A DNA stretch of 42,680 nucleotides, from assembly GCF_008831045.1 (NCBI RefSeq), contig NZ_WAJS01000025.1, positions 1 through 42,680 on the forward strand, in the 5' to 3' direction. The first letter of the stretch is position 1. Each line of letters starts with the position of its first letter. A program made the translations under genes and the position numbers. Source of the DNA: Adlercreutzia muris. GTDB taxonomy: Bacteria; Actinomycetota; Coriobacteriia; Coriobacteriales; Eggerthellaceae. This document shows positions 27,791-37,054 of this stretch, piece after piece. Under the pieces are notes generated by a model. It was given only the letters and a program-made list of their open reading frames with translations. It was not told the DNA's origin and searched no databases.

Positions 27791-29470
27791 ATGGCCACCT
27801 ATCCCGGCAAGGACATCGAGCGGGCAGCGCAGGCTGCTTGCGGCTCTGCCTCCGACGCAGGTGCCGGCGCCTTCGGTCCCAGCGCGCCCTGCGCCGGTTG
27901 CGGCGCTGCCGCCTTGACACCTGCCCAGGCGGCGGCCGCAGCCTGGGACGGTCCCGTGGCGCCCATCGCCGCCGTGGAGCCGGAGAGCCCCGCCGACGAC
28001 GCGGGCTTCACGGCCGGCTGCTACCTCACGACCGTGGACGGCCAGCCTGTGCGCGACATCATCGATTGGCGGTGGCTCGCGGCCGAGGATGCCATAGCGG
28101 TCGGCTACATCGATCTCGATGGCGAAGCGGGCGAAGTGGAACTGGAGCGCGAGGCGGGGGAGCGCTGGGGCTTCGAGTTCGACGGCGTGCTCTTCGACAA
28201 GGTGAAGCTCTGCCGCAACGCCTGCGTGTTCTGCTTCATGCGCCAGCTGCCCGAGGGTGTGCGCCCCTCGCTCGTGCTGCGCGACGACGACTTCCGCCTG
28301 AGCTTTTTGTCGGGCACTTTCGTCACGCTCACGAACCTGAGGCCCGAAGACGAGGCCCGCATCATCGAGCAGCACATCAGCCCCTTGCGGGTGAGCCTGC
28401 ACGCGAGCAACCCCGAGCTGCGCCGCTCCATGATCGGCAGGCACGCCCAGCACGGGCTTGACGCCCTCGATCGTCTGCTCGCCGCCGGCATTAAGGCTCA
28501 CGCGCAGATCGTGCTCATGCCGGGGGTGAATGACGGCGATGCCCTGCGCGAGACTTTGGAATGGGCCTGGGCGCGGCCGAACATCCAGAACGTGGGCATC
28601 GTGCCCTTGGGCTTCACGAAGCACCAGACGGCCCTGCACGAGAGCTTCACGGGCCCCGAGGCGGCTCTGGGCGTCATCCGCACCATCGAGCCCTTCCAGG
28701 CCCGCGCCCGCACCGAGCGGGGCGGCCCGTGGGTATTCGCCGCCGACGAGTTCTACGTGAACGCCTTCGGTGCGGAAACCCCCGCCCATATTCCTCCCGC
28801 CAGCGATTACGGCGACTACGAGATGTTCGAGGACGGCATCGGCATCGTGCGCTCCTACGTGGACGAGTTCGCCGCCGCCTGCGAAAGCGGCCTAGCGGCC
28901 CGCGCCGCCCGGGTCTTGGAGGACGCCGGTCTTACCGCTCGCTTCATCGTCGGCGAGGCCATGCAGCCCTTCCTCAACGCCATGATCGCGGACAGCCCCC
29001 TGGCGGGCCGCCTTGTGCCCCTCACGGTAGGGAACAACTATTTCGGCGGCAACGTGAACGTCACCGGCCTTCTGTGCGGCTGCGACATAGCCCGAGCGAT
29101 CAAGGCTGAGATAGGGGAAGAAGCCGCCCCCAGCGAGGAAGAGGACGGCTCGCTCGTGACTGAGCAGGGAGGCGACGGCGGGTGTCCCAACCGAGCGAGT
29201 TCCGCAGCGACTGAAACAGCCCAGTGGGCTGTTTCACCAAGCGAGGACTGTCTGAGCGAATTGGGATGCCCGCCGTCGCATCCCGGACAAGTCCCCGCAG
29301 GCGAGCTGTTCCTCATCCCCAAGGTCATTTTGAACGACGACGGCGTCACGCTTGATGACATGACCGTGCAGGATATCGAAAACGCGGCGGGGGCGGCCGT
29401 TTGCGTGGTATCCTGTAATCCGCTCGACTACCTGCCGGAGATCATCGCCCTGGCTGACGGTCGTTTGTAG
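27791..29470 (+). CDS. DUF512 radical SAM / PDZ-like protein, with in-frame element insertion
   Basis: 559 aa. A PDZ-like segment (about 57-100, PDDAGFTAGCYLTTVDGQPVRD) precedes a radical SAM cluster motif: Cys141, Cys145 and Cys148 in CRNACVFCF. The rest matches the DUF512 family, with SLHASNPELR, VLMPGVNDG, VGIVPLGFTKH and VGNNYFGGNVNVTGLL. Its biochemical role is not established; it is commonly encoded beside der, as here. The first about 55 residues are an Ala/Gly-rich extension. Dispersed-element copy C lies in frame at about residues 459-498, between the GLLCGCDIARAI segment and ELFLIPKVIL, which family members normally join by a short linker. No stop is introduced. Confidence 0.88.
   Translation: MATYPGKDIERAAQAACGSASDAGAGAFGPSAPCAGCGAAALTPAQAAAAAWDGPVAPIAAVEPESPADDAGFTAGCYLTTVDGQPVRDIIDWRWLAAEDAIAVGYIDLDGEAGEVELEREAGERWGFEFDGVLFDKVKLCRNACVFCFMRQLPEGVRPSLVLRDDDFRLSFLSGTFVTLTNLRPEDEARIIEQHISPLRVSLHASNPELRRSMIGRHAQHGLDALDRLLAAGIKAHAQIVLMPGVNDGDALRETLEWAWARPNIQNVGIVPLGFTKHQTALHESFTGPEAALGVIRTIEPFQARARTERGGPWVFAADEFYVNAFGAETPAHIPPASDYGDYEMFEDGIGIVRSYVDEFAAACESGLAARAARVLEDAGLTARFIVGEAMQPFLNAMIADSPLAGRLVPLTVGNNYFGGNVNVTGLLCGCDIARAIKAEIGEEAAPSEEEDGSLVTEQGGDGGCPNRASSAATETAQWAVSPSEDCLSELGCPPSHPGQVPAGELFLIPKVILNDDGVTLDDMTVQDIENAAGAAVCVVSCNPLDYLPEIIALADGRL
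29167..29284 (-). repeat. Palindromic dispersed element, copy C, inside a coding region
   Basis: Reverse orientation, same core as copy B (29191-29260). Perfect 11-bp hairpin TGAAACAGCCC (29212-29222) / GGGCTGTTTCA (29226-29236), loop AGT. Arms 29167-29190 and 29261-29284 are inverted repeats at 21 of 24 positions. The whole element is translated as part of the DUF512 protein without a stop codon. Confidence 0.92.
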
Positions 29471-29527
29471 GAGCCAGTCGTCCGGCGCAGCCCCGCGCCC
29501 GGCCCAACCATAGATAAGAGGAACATC

Positions 29528-30841
<1,314 letters not shown>

Positions 30842-30844
30842 GCC

Positions 30845-31561
30845 GTGGACACCGTCATCACCTACTTGACCCTGTCGTTCATCGTCTCGTTCCTGCTGGG
30901 ATCTATCCCCTGGGGCGTCATCGTCTCGAAGCTGGCCTTCCACAAGGACATCCGGGAAGAGGGAAGCGGCAACATCGGCACCACCAACGCCTTCCGCGCC
31001 ATGGGGAAAGCGGGCGGTGCGGTCGTGTTCCTGCTGGACTTCGGCAAGGGCGTGCTGTCGGGTTGGCTCGCGGCTTGGGTGTTCGCCCCGGCTATTGCCG
31101 GCGTGGCGGTCGATGGCACCGCGGCTGAGGGTCAGGCCCTGCTTGCCGCCTTCGGCCCAACGGGCGTGAACCCCGTCTCACTGTGCCTGGCCCTGGCCTT
31201 CGCCGGCTGTACCCTCGGGCACATCTTCAGCCCGTGGCTCAAGTTCAAGGGCGGCAAGGGCATTGCTGTGGCCGCCGCCTGCCTGCTGTTCGTCTACGGC
31301 CCCGTGGGCTTCTTCATCGAGATCGCGGTGTTCGCCCTCGGCATCCTCATCACTCGCTGCGTGTCGGTGGGCTCCATCGCCGCGGCGGTGGTGTGCCCGC
31401 TTTTGGGCCTCTACTTCTACTGGGGCCATTGGGTGTCGTGGGTCATCATCGCCGCTACGGCGCTCGTGGTCATCTGGGCCCATCGCGCCAACATCGGCCG
31501 CTTGCGCGCCGGTACCGAGAACAAGATCGGCAGCAAGAAGAAGGAGCGTCCATGCGCGTAG
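30845..31561 (+). CDS. plsY: Acyl-phosphate glycerol-3-phosphate acyltransferase
   Basis: Membrane enzyme that moves the acyl group from acyl-phosphate to sn-glycerol-3-phosphate, giving lysophosphatidic acid for PlsC. 238 aa, about 20 residues longer than usual because of an inserted loop (about 80-115). Three family motifs: GSIPWGVIVSK, GSGNIGTTNAFR and GGKGIAVAAA. Several hydrophobic helices. GTG start at 30845, three bases after der. The end overlaps gpsA by 10 bases, linking the enzyme to the supplier of its substrate. Confidence 0.95.
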   Translation: MDTVITYLTLSFIVSFLLGSIPWGVIVSKLAFHKDIREEGSGNIGTTNAFRAMGKAGGAVVFLLDFGKGVLSGWLAAWVFAPAIAGVAVDGTAAEGQALLAAFGPTGVNPVSLCLALAFAGCTLGHIFSPWLKFKGGKGIAVAAACLLFVYGPVGFFIEIAVFALGILITRCVSVGSIAAAVVCPLLGLYFYWGHWVSWVIIAATALVVIWAHRANIGRLRAGTENKIGSKKKERPCA

Positions 31562-32550
31562 CCGTTATCGGAGCGGGTAGTTGGGGAACGGCGCTGGCGC
31601 TGGTACTGGCTGAGGCCGGTCACGACGTGATGCTCTGGGCCCGCACGGCCGAGGTGGCCCGGGCCATCAACGCCGAGCATCGCAACCCGCGCTATCTGTC
31701 CGACTACCGCCTGCCCTCAGCCATCTGCGCTACAGCCGACTACGCCGAGGCCGCAGACGGTGCCGAGGCCGTGGTCATCGTGACCCCGTCGGCGGCCCTG
31801 CGCTCCGTGGCCCGCGATCTGGCTGCGCTGATCGCGCCCTATACGCCCGTGGTCATCTGCTCGAAGGGCGTGGAGGAGCAGACGGGCCTGTTGCCCATCG
31901 ACACCTTCGCCGCCGAGTTGGGCAACGGCGACCGGCTGGCGGTGCTGTCGGGCCCCACCCATGCCGAGGAGGTCATTTGCCGCAAGCCCTCGGCCGCTGT
32001 CGTGGCCTCGTCTTCGGAGGCCACGGCGCTGTTCTTCCGCGATCTGTTCGCCACCCGTTTCTTCCGCACCTACACCTCCGACGATCCCGTGGGCGTGGAG
32101 CTGTGCGCCGCCTTCAAGAACGTCATCGCCATCGCCGTGGGCATCAGCTACGGCATGGGTTTTGGCGACAACACGGCGGCCCTGCTCATCACCCGCGGCC
32201 TGGCCGAAATGAGCCGCATGGTGGTGGCCGTCGGCGGCGAGGCCCTCACCTGCATGGGTTTGGGGGGTGCCGGCGACATGGTGGTCACCTGCATGTCCCA
32301 GCACTCGCGCAACCGCCGCTTTGGCGAGCAGTACGTGGCCCGGGGCCTTACCCTGGACGACTTCACGGCCCAGACCCACATGGTGGTGGAAGGGGCCATC
32401 GCCTGCAAGACCCTGCGCACCTTAGAGGAGCGCTACGGGGTGGAGCTGCCCCTGACCGATACGGTGCGCAGCGTGGTGTGGGAGGGCGTGAATCCCCGCG
32501 AGGCCGCCGCCGTCCTCATCGACCGGCCTCTCAAGTCTGAGTTCTACTAG
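31552..32550 (+). CDS. gpsA: Glycerol-3-phosphate dehydrogenase [NAD(P)+]
   Basis: Reduces dihydroxyacetone phosphate to sn-glycerol-3-phosphate, the backbone for PlsY. 332 aa. Rossmann GAGSWGTALA (7-16), ICSKGVEE, the SGPTHAEEV loop, catalytic Lys in AAFKNVIAIAVG, and GLGGAGDMVVTC. ATG 31552 follows AAGGAG inside the 3' end of plsY. Last gene of the run; a terminator lies at 32779. Confidence 0.96.
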   Translation: MRVAVIGAGSWGTALALVLAEAGHDVMLWARTAEVARAINAEHRNPRYLSDYRLPSAICATADYAEAADGAEAVVIVTPSAALRSVARDLAALIAPYTPVVICSKGVEEQTGLLPIDTFAAELGNGDRLAVLSGPTHAEEVICRKPSAAVVASSSEATALFFRDLFATRFFRTYTSDDPVGVELCAAFKNVIAIAVGISYGMGFGDNTAALLITRGLAEMSRMVVAVGGEALTCMGLGGAGDMVVTCMSQHSRNRRFGEQYVARGLTLDDFTAQTHMVVEGAIACKTLRTLEERYGVELPLTDTVRSVVWEGVNPREAAAVLIDRPLKSEFY

Positions 32551-32575
32551 GTCGTCCGGGCCGTCCGGGCCGTCC

Positions 32576-32697
32576 GGCTCTGGGTTCGGGGTAGGGGCGC
32601 CGTGCTCGGGCAGTCCTCGCTTGGGAGAACAGGACATTTAGTCCTGTTCTCGTCGCTGCGGAATCTGCGCGCGGACCCCCACCCCGAACCCAGAGCC
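32576..32697 (+). repeat. Palindromic dispersed element, copy D
   Basis: Same orientation as copy A, more diverged core (32598-32675) keeping CAGTCCTCGCTTGG and GTCGCTGCGGAA. Perfect 11-bp hairpin GAGAACAGGAC (32625-32635) / GTCCTGTTCTC (32641-32651), loop ATTTA, with compensated changes relative to the other copies. The arms at 32576-32597 and 32676-32697 are the best of the set, 21 of 22 positions. Confidence 0.9.
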
Positions 32698-32721
32698 TGC
32701 TTTGCCAACGCTGAATTGTTC

Positions 32722-32745
32722 ACCTGCATTATCAGGTTTCACCTG
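32722..32745. promoter_or_regulatory. Tandem ACCTG/CAGGT palindrome cluster
   Basis: ACCTG-N6-CAGGT-TTC-ACCTG: two overlapping inverted repeats, the second (CAGGTTTCACCTG) a perfect 13-base palindrome. This arrangement is typical of a repressor or activator operator, but I cannot name the protein. It lies upstream of the terminator at 32779. Confidence 0.35.
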
Positions 32746-32778
32746 GTAAACGATGCGCATACGGAGGCGCAACCGACG

Positions 32779-32818
32779 GGCCTTCTCGCTGTCGTGGGAG
32801 CGAGAAGGCCTTATTGTT
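32779..32818 (+). terminator. Terminator of the tyrA-gpsA run
   Basis: 12-bp perfect stem GGCCTTCTCGCT (32779-32790) / AGCGAGAAGGCC (32799-32810), 8-base loop, then TTATTGTT. Confidence 0.85.
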
Positions 32819-32962
32819 GTCATCAGCCGAGCGGGGAAGGCACGAAAGCGAGCCCGATCCGCGCGGACCTTGACAACATTTCCAGAGCTTCCGTCGCACC
32901 GTCTCCTGCGTGAACCCTCCTCTCTCCTCTCTCTCAAAACCCTCGCGGCGGAAACCAAGTCC

Positions 32963-32998
32963 ATGCGCACGTTTCCCCTTCTCCTCCGTGCGTACTGA
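32963..32998 (+). other. Candidate 11-residue leader peptide
   Basis: ATG at 32963 encodes MRTFPLLLRAY and stops at TGA 32996-32998, six bases before a strong terminator stem. The layout recalls attenuation leaders with a run of Leu codons, but the ribosome site (GCGGAAA) is poor and no alternative antiterminator helix was found by eye. Confidence 0.2.
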
Positions 32999-33004
32999 GA
33001 TGGC

Positions 33005-33039
33005 GGCCCTCCGGTTCCCCTGCCGGAGGGTCGTTTTTT
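33005..33039 (+). terminator. Strong Rho-independent terminator upstream of the second kinase
   Basis: 10-bp stem from GGCCCTCCGG (33005-33014) to CCGGAGGGTC (33023-33032), one G-U pair, 8-base loop, then TTTTTT at 33034-33039. It is the second terminator in this gap, so something is probably transcribed between the two. Confidence 0.88.
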
Positions 33040-33082
33040 ATAGGGGAAAATAACCCATCACCAGGGGAGCGTCGGTTTGCCC

Positions 33083-33111
33083 TTGCAGTTTTCCCTCTGA
33101 TACCGTACCGT
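33083..33111 (+). promoter_or_regulatory. Promoter of the second kinase/SBP pair
   Basis: TTGCAG (33083-33088), 17-base spacer, TACCGT (33106-33111). The predicted start leaves a leader of about 20 bases containing AAGGAGGA. The -10 is imperfect. Confidence 0.5.
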
Positions 33112-33139
33112 TATCAAATGGTTGAATAAGGAGGAGACT

Positions 33140-35728
33140 GTGGCGGAACGCGAAGCGAAGAGCGGCGAGAAGAGAGCCTATGGCCGTTGGGTCATCGTCG
33201 TCCTCGTGATCTTCGTCGCCATGGGTGCCTCCATCTACGGCGTGGCGCGGCAGACCTACGACGATATGTCCGATGCCGCCATCCGCAATCTCAACGAGAA
33301 TCTGAACCTCATCGAAAACACCGTCGAGGCCATCATGCGCAGCGAGGCGGAGTTCCAAGAGCTCATCGCCGAGGAGATTGCCGCGGCACCCGATCCAGAG
33401 GCCTATATCCTCAACTTGCGCAATAACGACACCACGGCCAAGCTGTCGGTGGTGCTGGAAGGACAAAGCGAGGGCATCTCCAACGACGGGGCGCCCTTCA
33501 GCCCCGCCGATCTGGACTTCACCGCCGGGGGCACGGTCATGGGGCTGCCCATTTCGCAGTCCTACGTGAACTACATGGGCACCTGGGCCTACACCATCGC
33601 GTGTCCTATCGAGCGCGACGGCAGCGCTATCGGCACGCTGTACGCCGAGTACGTCTACGACGCCATCGACCAGTCCATGCCCGAGGGGTTCTACGACAAG
33701 CAGGCCGTGCTGTACCTGATGGATGCCGCGAGCGAACGCTTCGTGCTGAAGCCCGAGGGCATGGGCGAGCGCGATGCGGGCCATCTGAACCTGGAGGACT
33801 TCTATCGCGCCAACAACGTGGTGGACGATGAGACGCTGGCCATGGTAGGCCAGGGCATCGCCGATAAGGCCTCGGTAATGTTCGCCCACCAGGTGAAGGG
33901 GCGCGAATCGCTGTGCTACCTGTGGTCCATCAACGGGGGCACCACCTATCTGGTGGGATACGTGCCCATGACCGCCATCCAGCAGGAGGCCCAGGCGGTC
34001 AATGCCGCCATCGCGCTCGTTATCGGCATCGCGGCGGCGGCCTTCATCCTGTGTGTGGCCATCTACGCCTACAACCGCCGCAAGCAGCTGCAGATCCAGC
34101 GGGCGCGGGAGGCCGAGCGCGCCCGGCACAACGAGCAGCTGGCCCAGGCGCTGCGGGCGGCCGAGGTGGCCAACGAGTCGAAGTCGGCCTTCCTCGCCAA
34201 CATGTCCCACGACATCCGCACGCCCATGAACGCCGTGCTCGGCTTCACGGCCATCATTGCGAAAGAGGCCGACGATCCGGCCAAGGTGCGCGACTGCGCC
34301 AGCAAGATCATGGCCTCGGGACGCCACCTGCTCGATCTTATCAACGACGTGCTGGATATCTCGAAGATCGAGAGCGGTAAGGCCACCATGACGCTGGAGG
34401 AGTTCGACCTGGGCGATTCGCTCGTGGCCGTCGAGTCCATCATCGCCCCCATGGCCCGCCAGAAGCACCAGGTCTTCCGCACCGAGATCAGGGGCGTGAA
34501 CCACGAGCACGTGATCGGGGACGAGACCCATCTGAATCAGATACTCATCAACCTCTTGTCCAACGCCGTGAAGTACACGCCGGAGGGCGGTCATATCTGG
34601 CTGCGTTTCATCGGCTTGCCGCAGCATTCGAGCCAGTTCGAGCGCATTCGCATCGAGGTGGAGGACGACGGCTACGGCATGACTCCCGAGTTTCTGGCCA
34701 CCATCTTCGATTCCTTTACCCGTGCCGAGAACAGCACCACCAACAAGGTGCAGGGAACGGGTCTGGGCATGTCCATCACCAAGAGCCTCGTGGAGCTCAT
34801 GGGCGGCACGATCGAGGCCGAGAGCACGGAGGGGGTCGGCTCGCTGTTCCGGGTCGATCTGGAGCTGCGCATTCCCGATGAGCAGGCCCAGGGCTTCTTC
34901 TGGCGGCAGCAAGGCATTCAGTCCATGCTCGTAGTGGACCCCACGGCGGCCGGCCGCGAGATCGCCCAGGCCCAGATGGAGGGCACGGGCGTGCGCGTGG
35001 ATGTCGTAGAGCGGGTGCCCGAGGCCTTCGCTCTCGCCGAGACCGCGGCGGGGACGGGCGGCTACCAGGTGCTGCTGCTCTGCTGCGATCGACTGGACGA
35101 GGGCGCTGCGGCCACGGCCGAGGCCCTGCGGGCGGCGGCAGCCCCCGGCGCGGAGGTGTCGCTTCCGGTTGTATTCGTGGTGGACCACCACTTCGATATC
35201 GAGGAGGACGTGGTGCTGCCGGCGCGTACCGGCGTGCTGGCGCGGCCCTTCTTCCTGTCCACCTTGAAGCGCAAGATCGAGGACATCGCCGGGGTCGGGG
35301 AGGCGGCCGAGGCCGCGGCCTACGATGCGGTGCTGCAGGGCAAGCGCTTCCTGGCCGCCGAGGATAACTTCCTGAACGCCGGCATCCTAACTGAGCTGCT
35401 GGAGTTGGAAGGCGCCACGGTGGAGATCGTGGAGAACGGGCAGCTCGCCGTAGAGCGCTTCGAGGCCTGTGAGCCCGGGGAGTTCGACGCCATCCTCATG
35501 GATGTGCAGATGCCGGTGATGAACGGCCATGCCGCGACCCGCGCCATCCGCGCCCTTGAGCGCCCCGATGCCCGTACCATCCCCATCATCGCCATGACCG
35601 CCGATGCCTTTGTGGAAGACGAGAAGGCGGCCCTTGCCGCCGGCATGAACGCCCATGTGGCGAAACCCCTGGAGATCGCCGACCTGAAGCGGGCCGTCGA
35701 TCGCCTTGTCGAGAAAGGACGCCCATGA
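33140..35728 (+). CDS. Membrane hybrid histidine kinase with degenerate plus intact receiver domains
   Basis: 862 aa from GTG 33140, four bases after AAGGAGGA; an upstream in-frame TTG at 33122 lacks a site. Helices at about 17-38 and 285-310 bound an extracellular sensor of about 245 residues. HisKA contains FLANMSHDIRTPMN with His357. HATPase boxes are NLLSNAVKYTP, DDGYGMTPEF and GTGLGMSITKS. Residues about 590-715 look like a receiver whose phospho-Asp position is Cys648 and whose Lys is Arg (LARPFF), so it is probably non-phosphorylatable. The final receiver (about 730-862) is intact with Asp788 in ILMDVQMPVMNG. The stop overlaps the downstream lipoprotein gene by ATGA, as in the first pair. 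Confidence 0.92.
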   Translation: MAEREAKSGEKRAYGRWVIVVLVIFVAMGASIYGVARQTYDDMSDAAIRNLNENLNLIENTVEAIMRSEAEFQELIAEEIAAAPDPEAYILNLRNNDTTAKLSVVLEGQSEGISNDGAPFSPADLDFTAGGTVMGLPISQSYVNYMGTWAYTIACPIERDGSAIGTLYAEYVYDAIDQSMPEGFYDKQAVLYLMDAASERFVLKPEGMGERDAGHLNLEDFYRANNVVDDETLAMVGQGIADKASVMFAHQVKGRESLCYLWSINGGTTYLVGYVPMTAIQQEAQAVNAAIALVIGIAAAAFILCVAIYAYNRRKQLQIQRAREAERARHNEQLAQALRAAEVANESKSAFLANMSHDIRTPMNAVLGFTAIIAKEADDPAKVRDCASKIMASGRHLLDLINDVLDISKIESGKATMTLEEFDLGDSLVAVESIIAPMARQKHQVFRTEIRGVNHEHVIGDETHLNQILINLLSNAVKYTPEGGHIWLRFIGLPQHSSQFERIRIEVEDDGYGMTPEFLATIFDSFTRAENSTTNKVQGTGLGMSITKSLVELMGGTIEAESTEGVGSLFRVDLELRIPDEQAQGFFWRQQGIQSMLVVDPTAAGREIAQAQMEGTGVRVDVVERVPEAFALAETAAGTGGYQVLLLCCDRLDEGAAATAEALRAAAAPGAEVSLPVVFVVDHHFDIEEDVVLPARTGVLARPFFLSTLKRKIEDIAGVGEAAEAAAYDAVLQGKRFLAAEDNFLNAGILTELLELEGATVEIVENGQLAVERFEACEPGEFDAILMDVQMPVMNGHAATRAIRALERPDARTIPIIAMTADAFVEDEKAALAAGMNAHVAKPLEIADLKRAVDRLVEKGRP

Positions 35729-37050
35729 GCGCGCGTTTCCCCGTTCGCCTCCGTCGCACGGCTGCTCTGGCTGCCGTGGCCCTGCTGTGCGCGGCCCTGA
35801 CGGCCTGCGCCTCCGGCGAGGGGGCTCGGAACTTGGCCGTGCAGGACAGCGACGCGGCCGCGGCCGCGGTCAATTTCTTCAGCCCCATGGAGAAGGCCAG
35901 CCCCGATGCCGACAACACGGCCCGCACTGCCAGCGATCTGACCATGGCCATGGCCGAGGAGCAGCTGGGCTTGACCATGGCCTACCGCACCTACACGGCC
36001 GAGGACTACCAGGATAAGACCTACGACGAGGTCTGCTTGGAGCGGGTGCGCAGCGCCAAGGACGATCTGTACCTGCTGAATGCCGACGTCATCGTGGCCT
36101 TGGGGGCAGAGGGCAAGCTGGCCGATCTGTCGGGGCTCGCCTGCGCCCAGAACCTGCGCGAGGAGGTGCGCGTCGCCAACACCGTGGACGGCAAGTTGGT
36201 GGCCATTCCTCAGGAGGTGGTGGCCTACGGCCTGTTCGTGAACAAGGACATCTTCAAGGAGTGCGGCCTCGCCGTGCCGAGCACCCCCGAGGAATTCCTT
36301 GAGGCATGCCGCGTGCTGAAGGAGAAGGGCTACGACACGCCGGTGGGCGCCAACCGCTGGTGGCTGGAGACCTTCGTGTTCGCCCAGGCCTACGCCGATT
36401 TGTACAACGGGGGCGACATCGAGGCCGAGGTGGCGGCCCTGAACGCCGGCGAGGCGCGCTACAGCGACTACATGCGCCCGGGCTTCGAGTTCTTGAAGGC
36501 GTTGATAGATCGCGGCTATATCGATGCGGAGAACGCGCTTAAGAGCGAGGCCTTCGAAGGGGCCGGCGAGGGCGACGACTTCATGGCGGGGAAGTGCCCC
36601 ATGGTCGTGGCCTACTGGGGCGCGGCGAACACCGACACCGCCTACGGCAATCCCTCCTTCACCATGGAGGTGGTCGGCTTTCCGAGCGAGCGCGGGCCGA
36701 TGCCCGTGCTGTCCATGACCGGTTACGGGGTGAGCGCGGAGGCCGAGCATCGCGATGATGCGCTGGCGGTGATGGATGTGATCTTGTCCGATGAGGCGCT
36801 GCAGCTGTACGCCGAGACCAACCGCGTCATCTCGCCGTCGAAGAACGTGGCCGTAGATTGCGTGGAGCCGCTGCGGCCCCTGAACGATCTGGTGCAGGCC
36901 GACACCTACGTGCTGGCCTCCAACGCCGGCATGGACGTGGAGCAGTGGGGCAATGTGTGCCTTATCGTGCGCGACCTTCTGGCCGGCGCCTCGGTGGACG
37001 AGTGCATGGCGAAGCTGGACGCGCTGCAGGACGAGGCGATGGGGAAGTAG
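35725..37050 (+). CDS. Extracellular solute-binding lipoprotein, partner of second hybrid kinase
   Basis: 441 aa. Sec-type lipoprotein signal: Arg-rich start, hydrophobic LAAVALLCAALTAC with lipobox LTAC (Cys about 28). This differs from the Tat signal of the first partner. The mature domain has family 1 binding-protein features: LLNADVIVALGAEGKLADLS, KLVAIPQEVVAYGLFVNKDIF, CPMVVAYWG, and a C-terminal PLNDLVQ/EQWGNV region. It overlaps the kinase gene at ATGA. Transport genes are absent, and its end is 4 bases from a convergent gene, so the operon contains only kinase and lipoprotein. Ligand unknown. Confidence 0.87.
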   Translation: MSARFPVRLRRTAALAAVALLCAALTACASGEGARNLAVQDSDAAAAAVNFFSPMEKASPDADNTARTASDLTMAMAEEQLGLTMAYRTYTAEDYQDKTYDEVCLERVRSAKDDLYLLNADVIVALGAEGKLADLSGLACAQNLREEVRVANTVDGKLVAIPQEVVAYGLFVNKDIFKECGLAVPSTPEEFLEACRVLKEKGYDTPVGANRWWLETFVFAQAYADLYNGGDIEAEVAALNAGEARYSDYMRPGFEFLKALIDRGYIDAENALKSEAFEGAGEGDDFMAGKCPMVVAYWGAANTDTAYGNPSFTMEVVGFPSERGPMPVLSMTGYGVSAEAEHRDDALAVMDVILSDEALQLYAETNRVISPSKNVAVDCVEPLRPLNDLVQADTYVLASNAGMDVEQWGNVCLIVRDLLAGASVDECMAKLDALQDEAMGK

Positions 37051-37054
37051 GGCG

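Larger units (their letters stand above)
32551..33139. other. gpsA - kinase intergenic region (589 bases)
   Basis: In order it holds three 9-bp direct repeats of GTCCGGGCC type (about 32554-32578), element copy D (32576-32697), an ACCTG/CAGGT palindromic cluster (32722-32745), a strong terminator (32779-32818), about 185 bases with no recognised gene except an 11-codon frame at 32963, a second strong terminator (33005-33039), and the promoter of the next gene (33083-33111). TTGACA at 32870-32875 looks like a -35 box but has no good -10. Confidence 0.7.

Noticed and set aside
32602-32913. 103-codon frame in the gpsA-kinase gap
   Set aside because: It runs through element copy D and the terminator stem and has no ribosome site.
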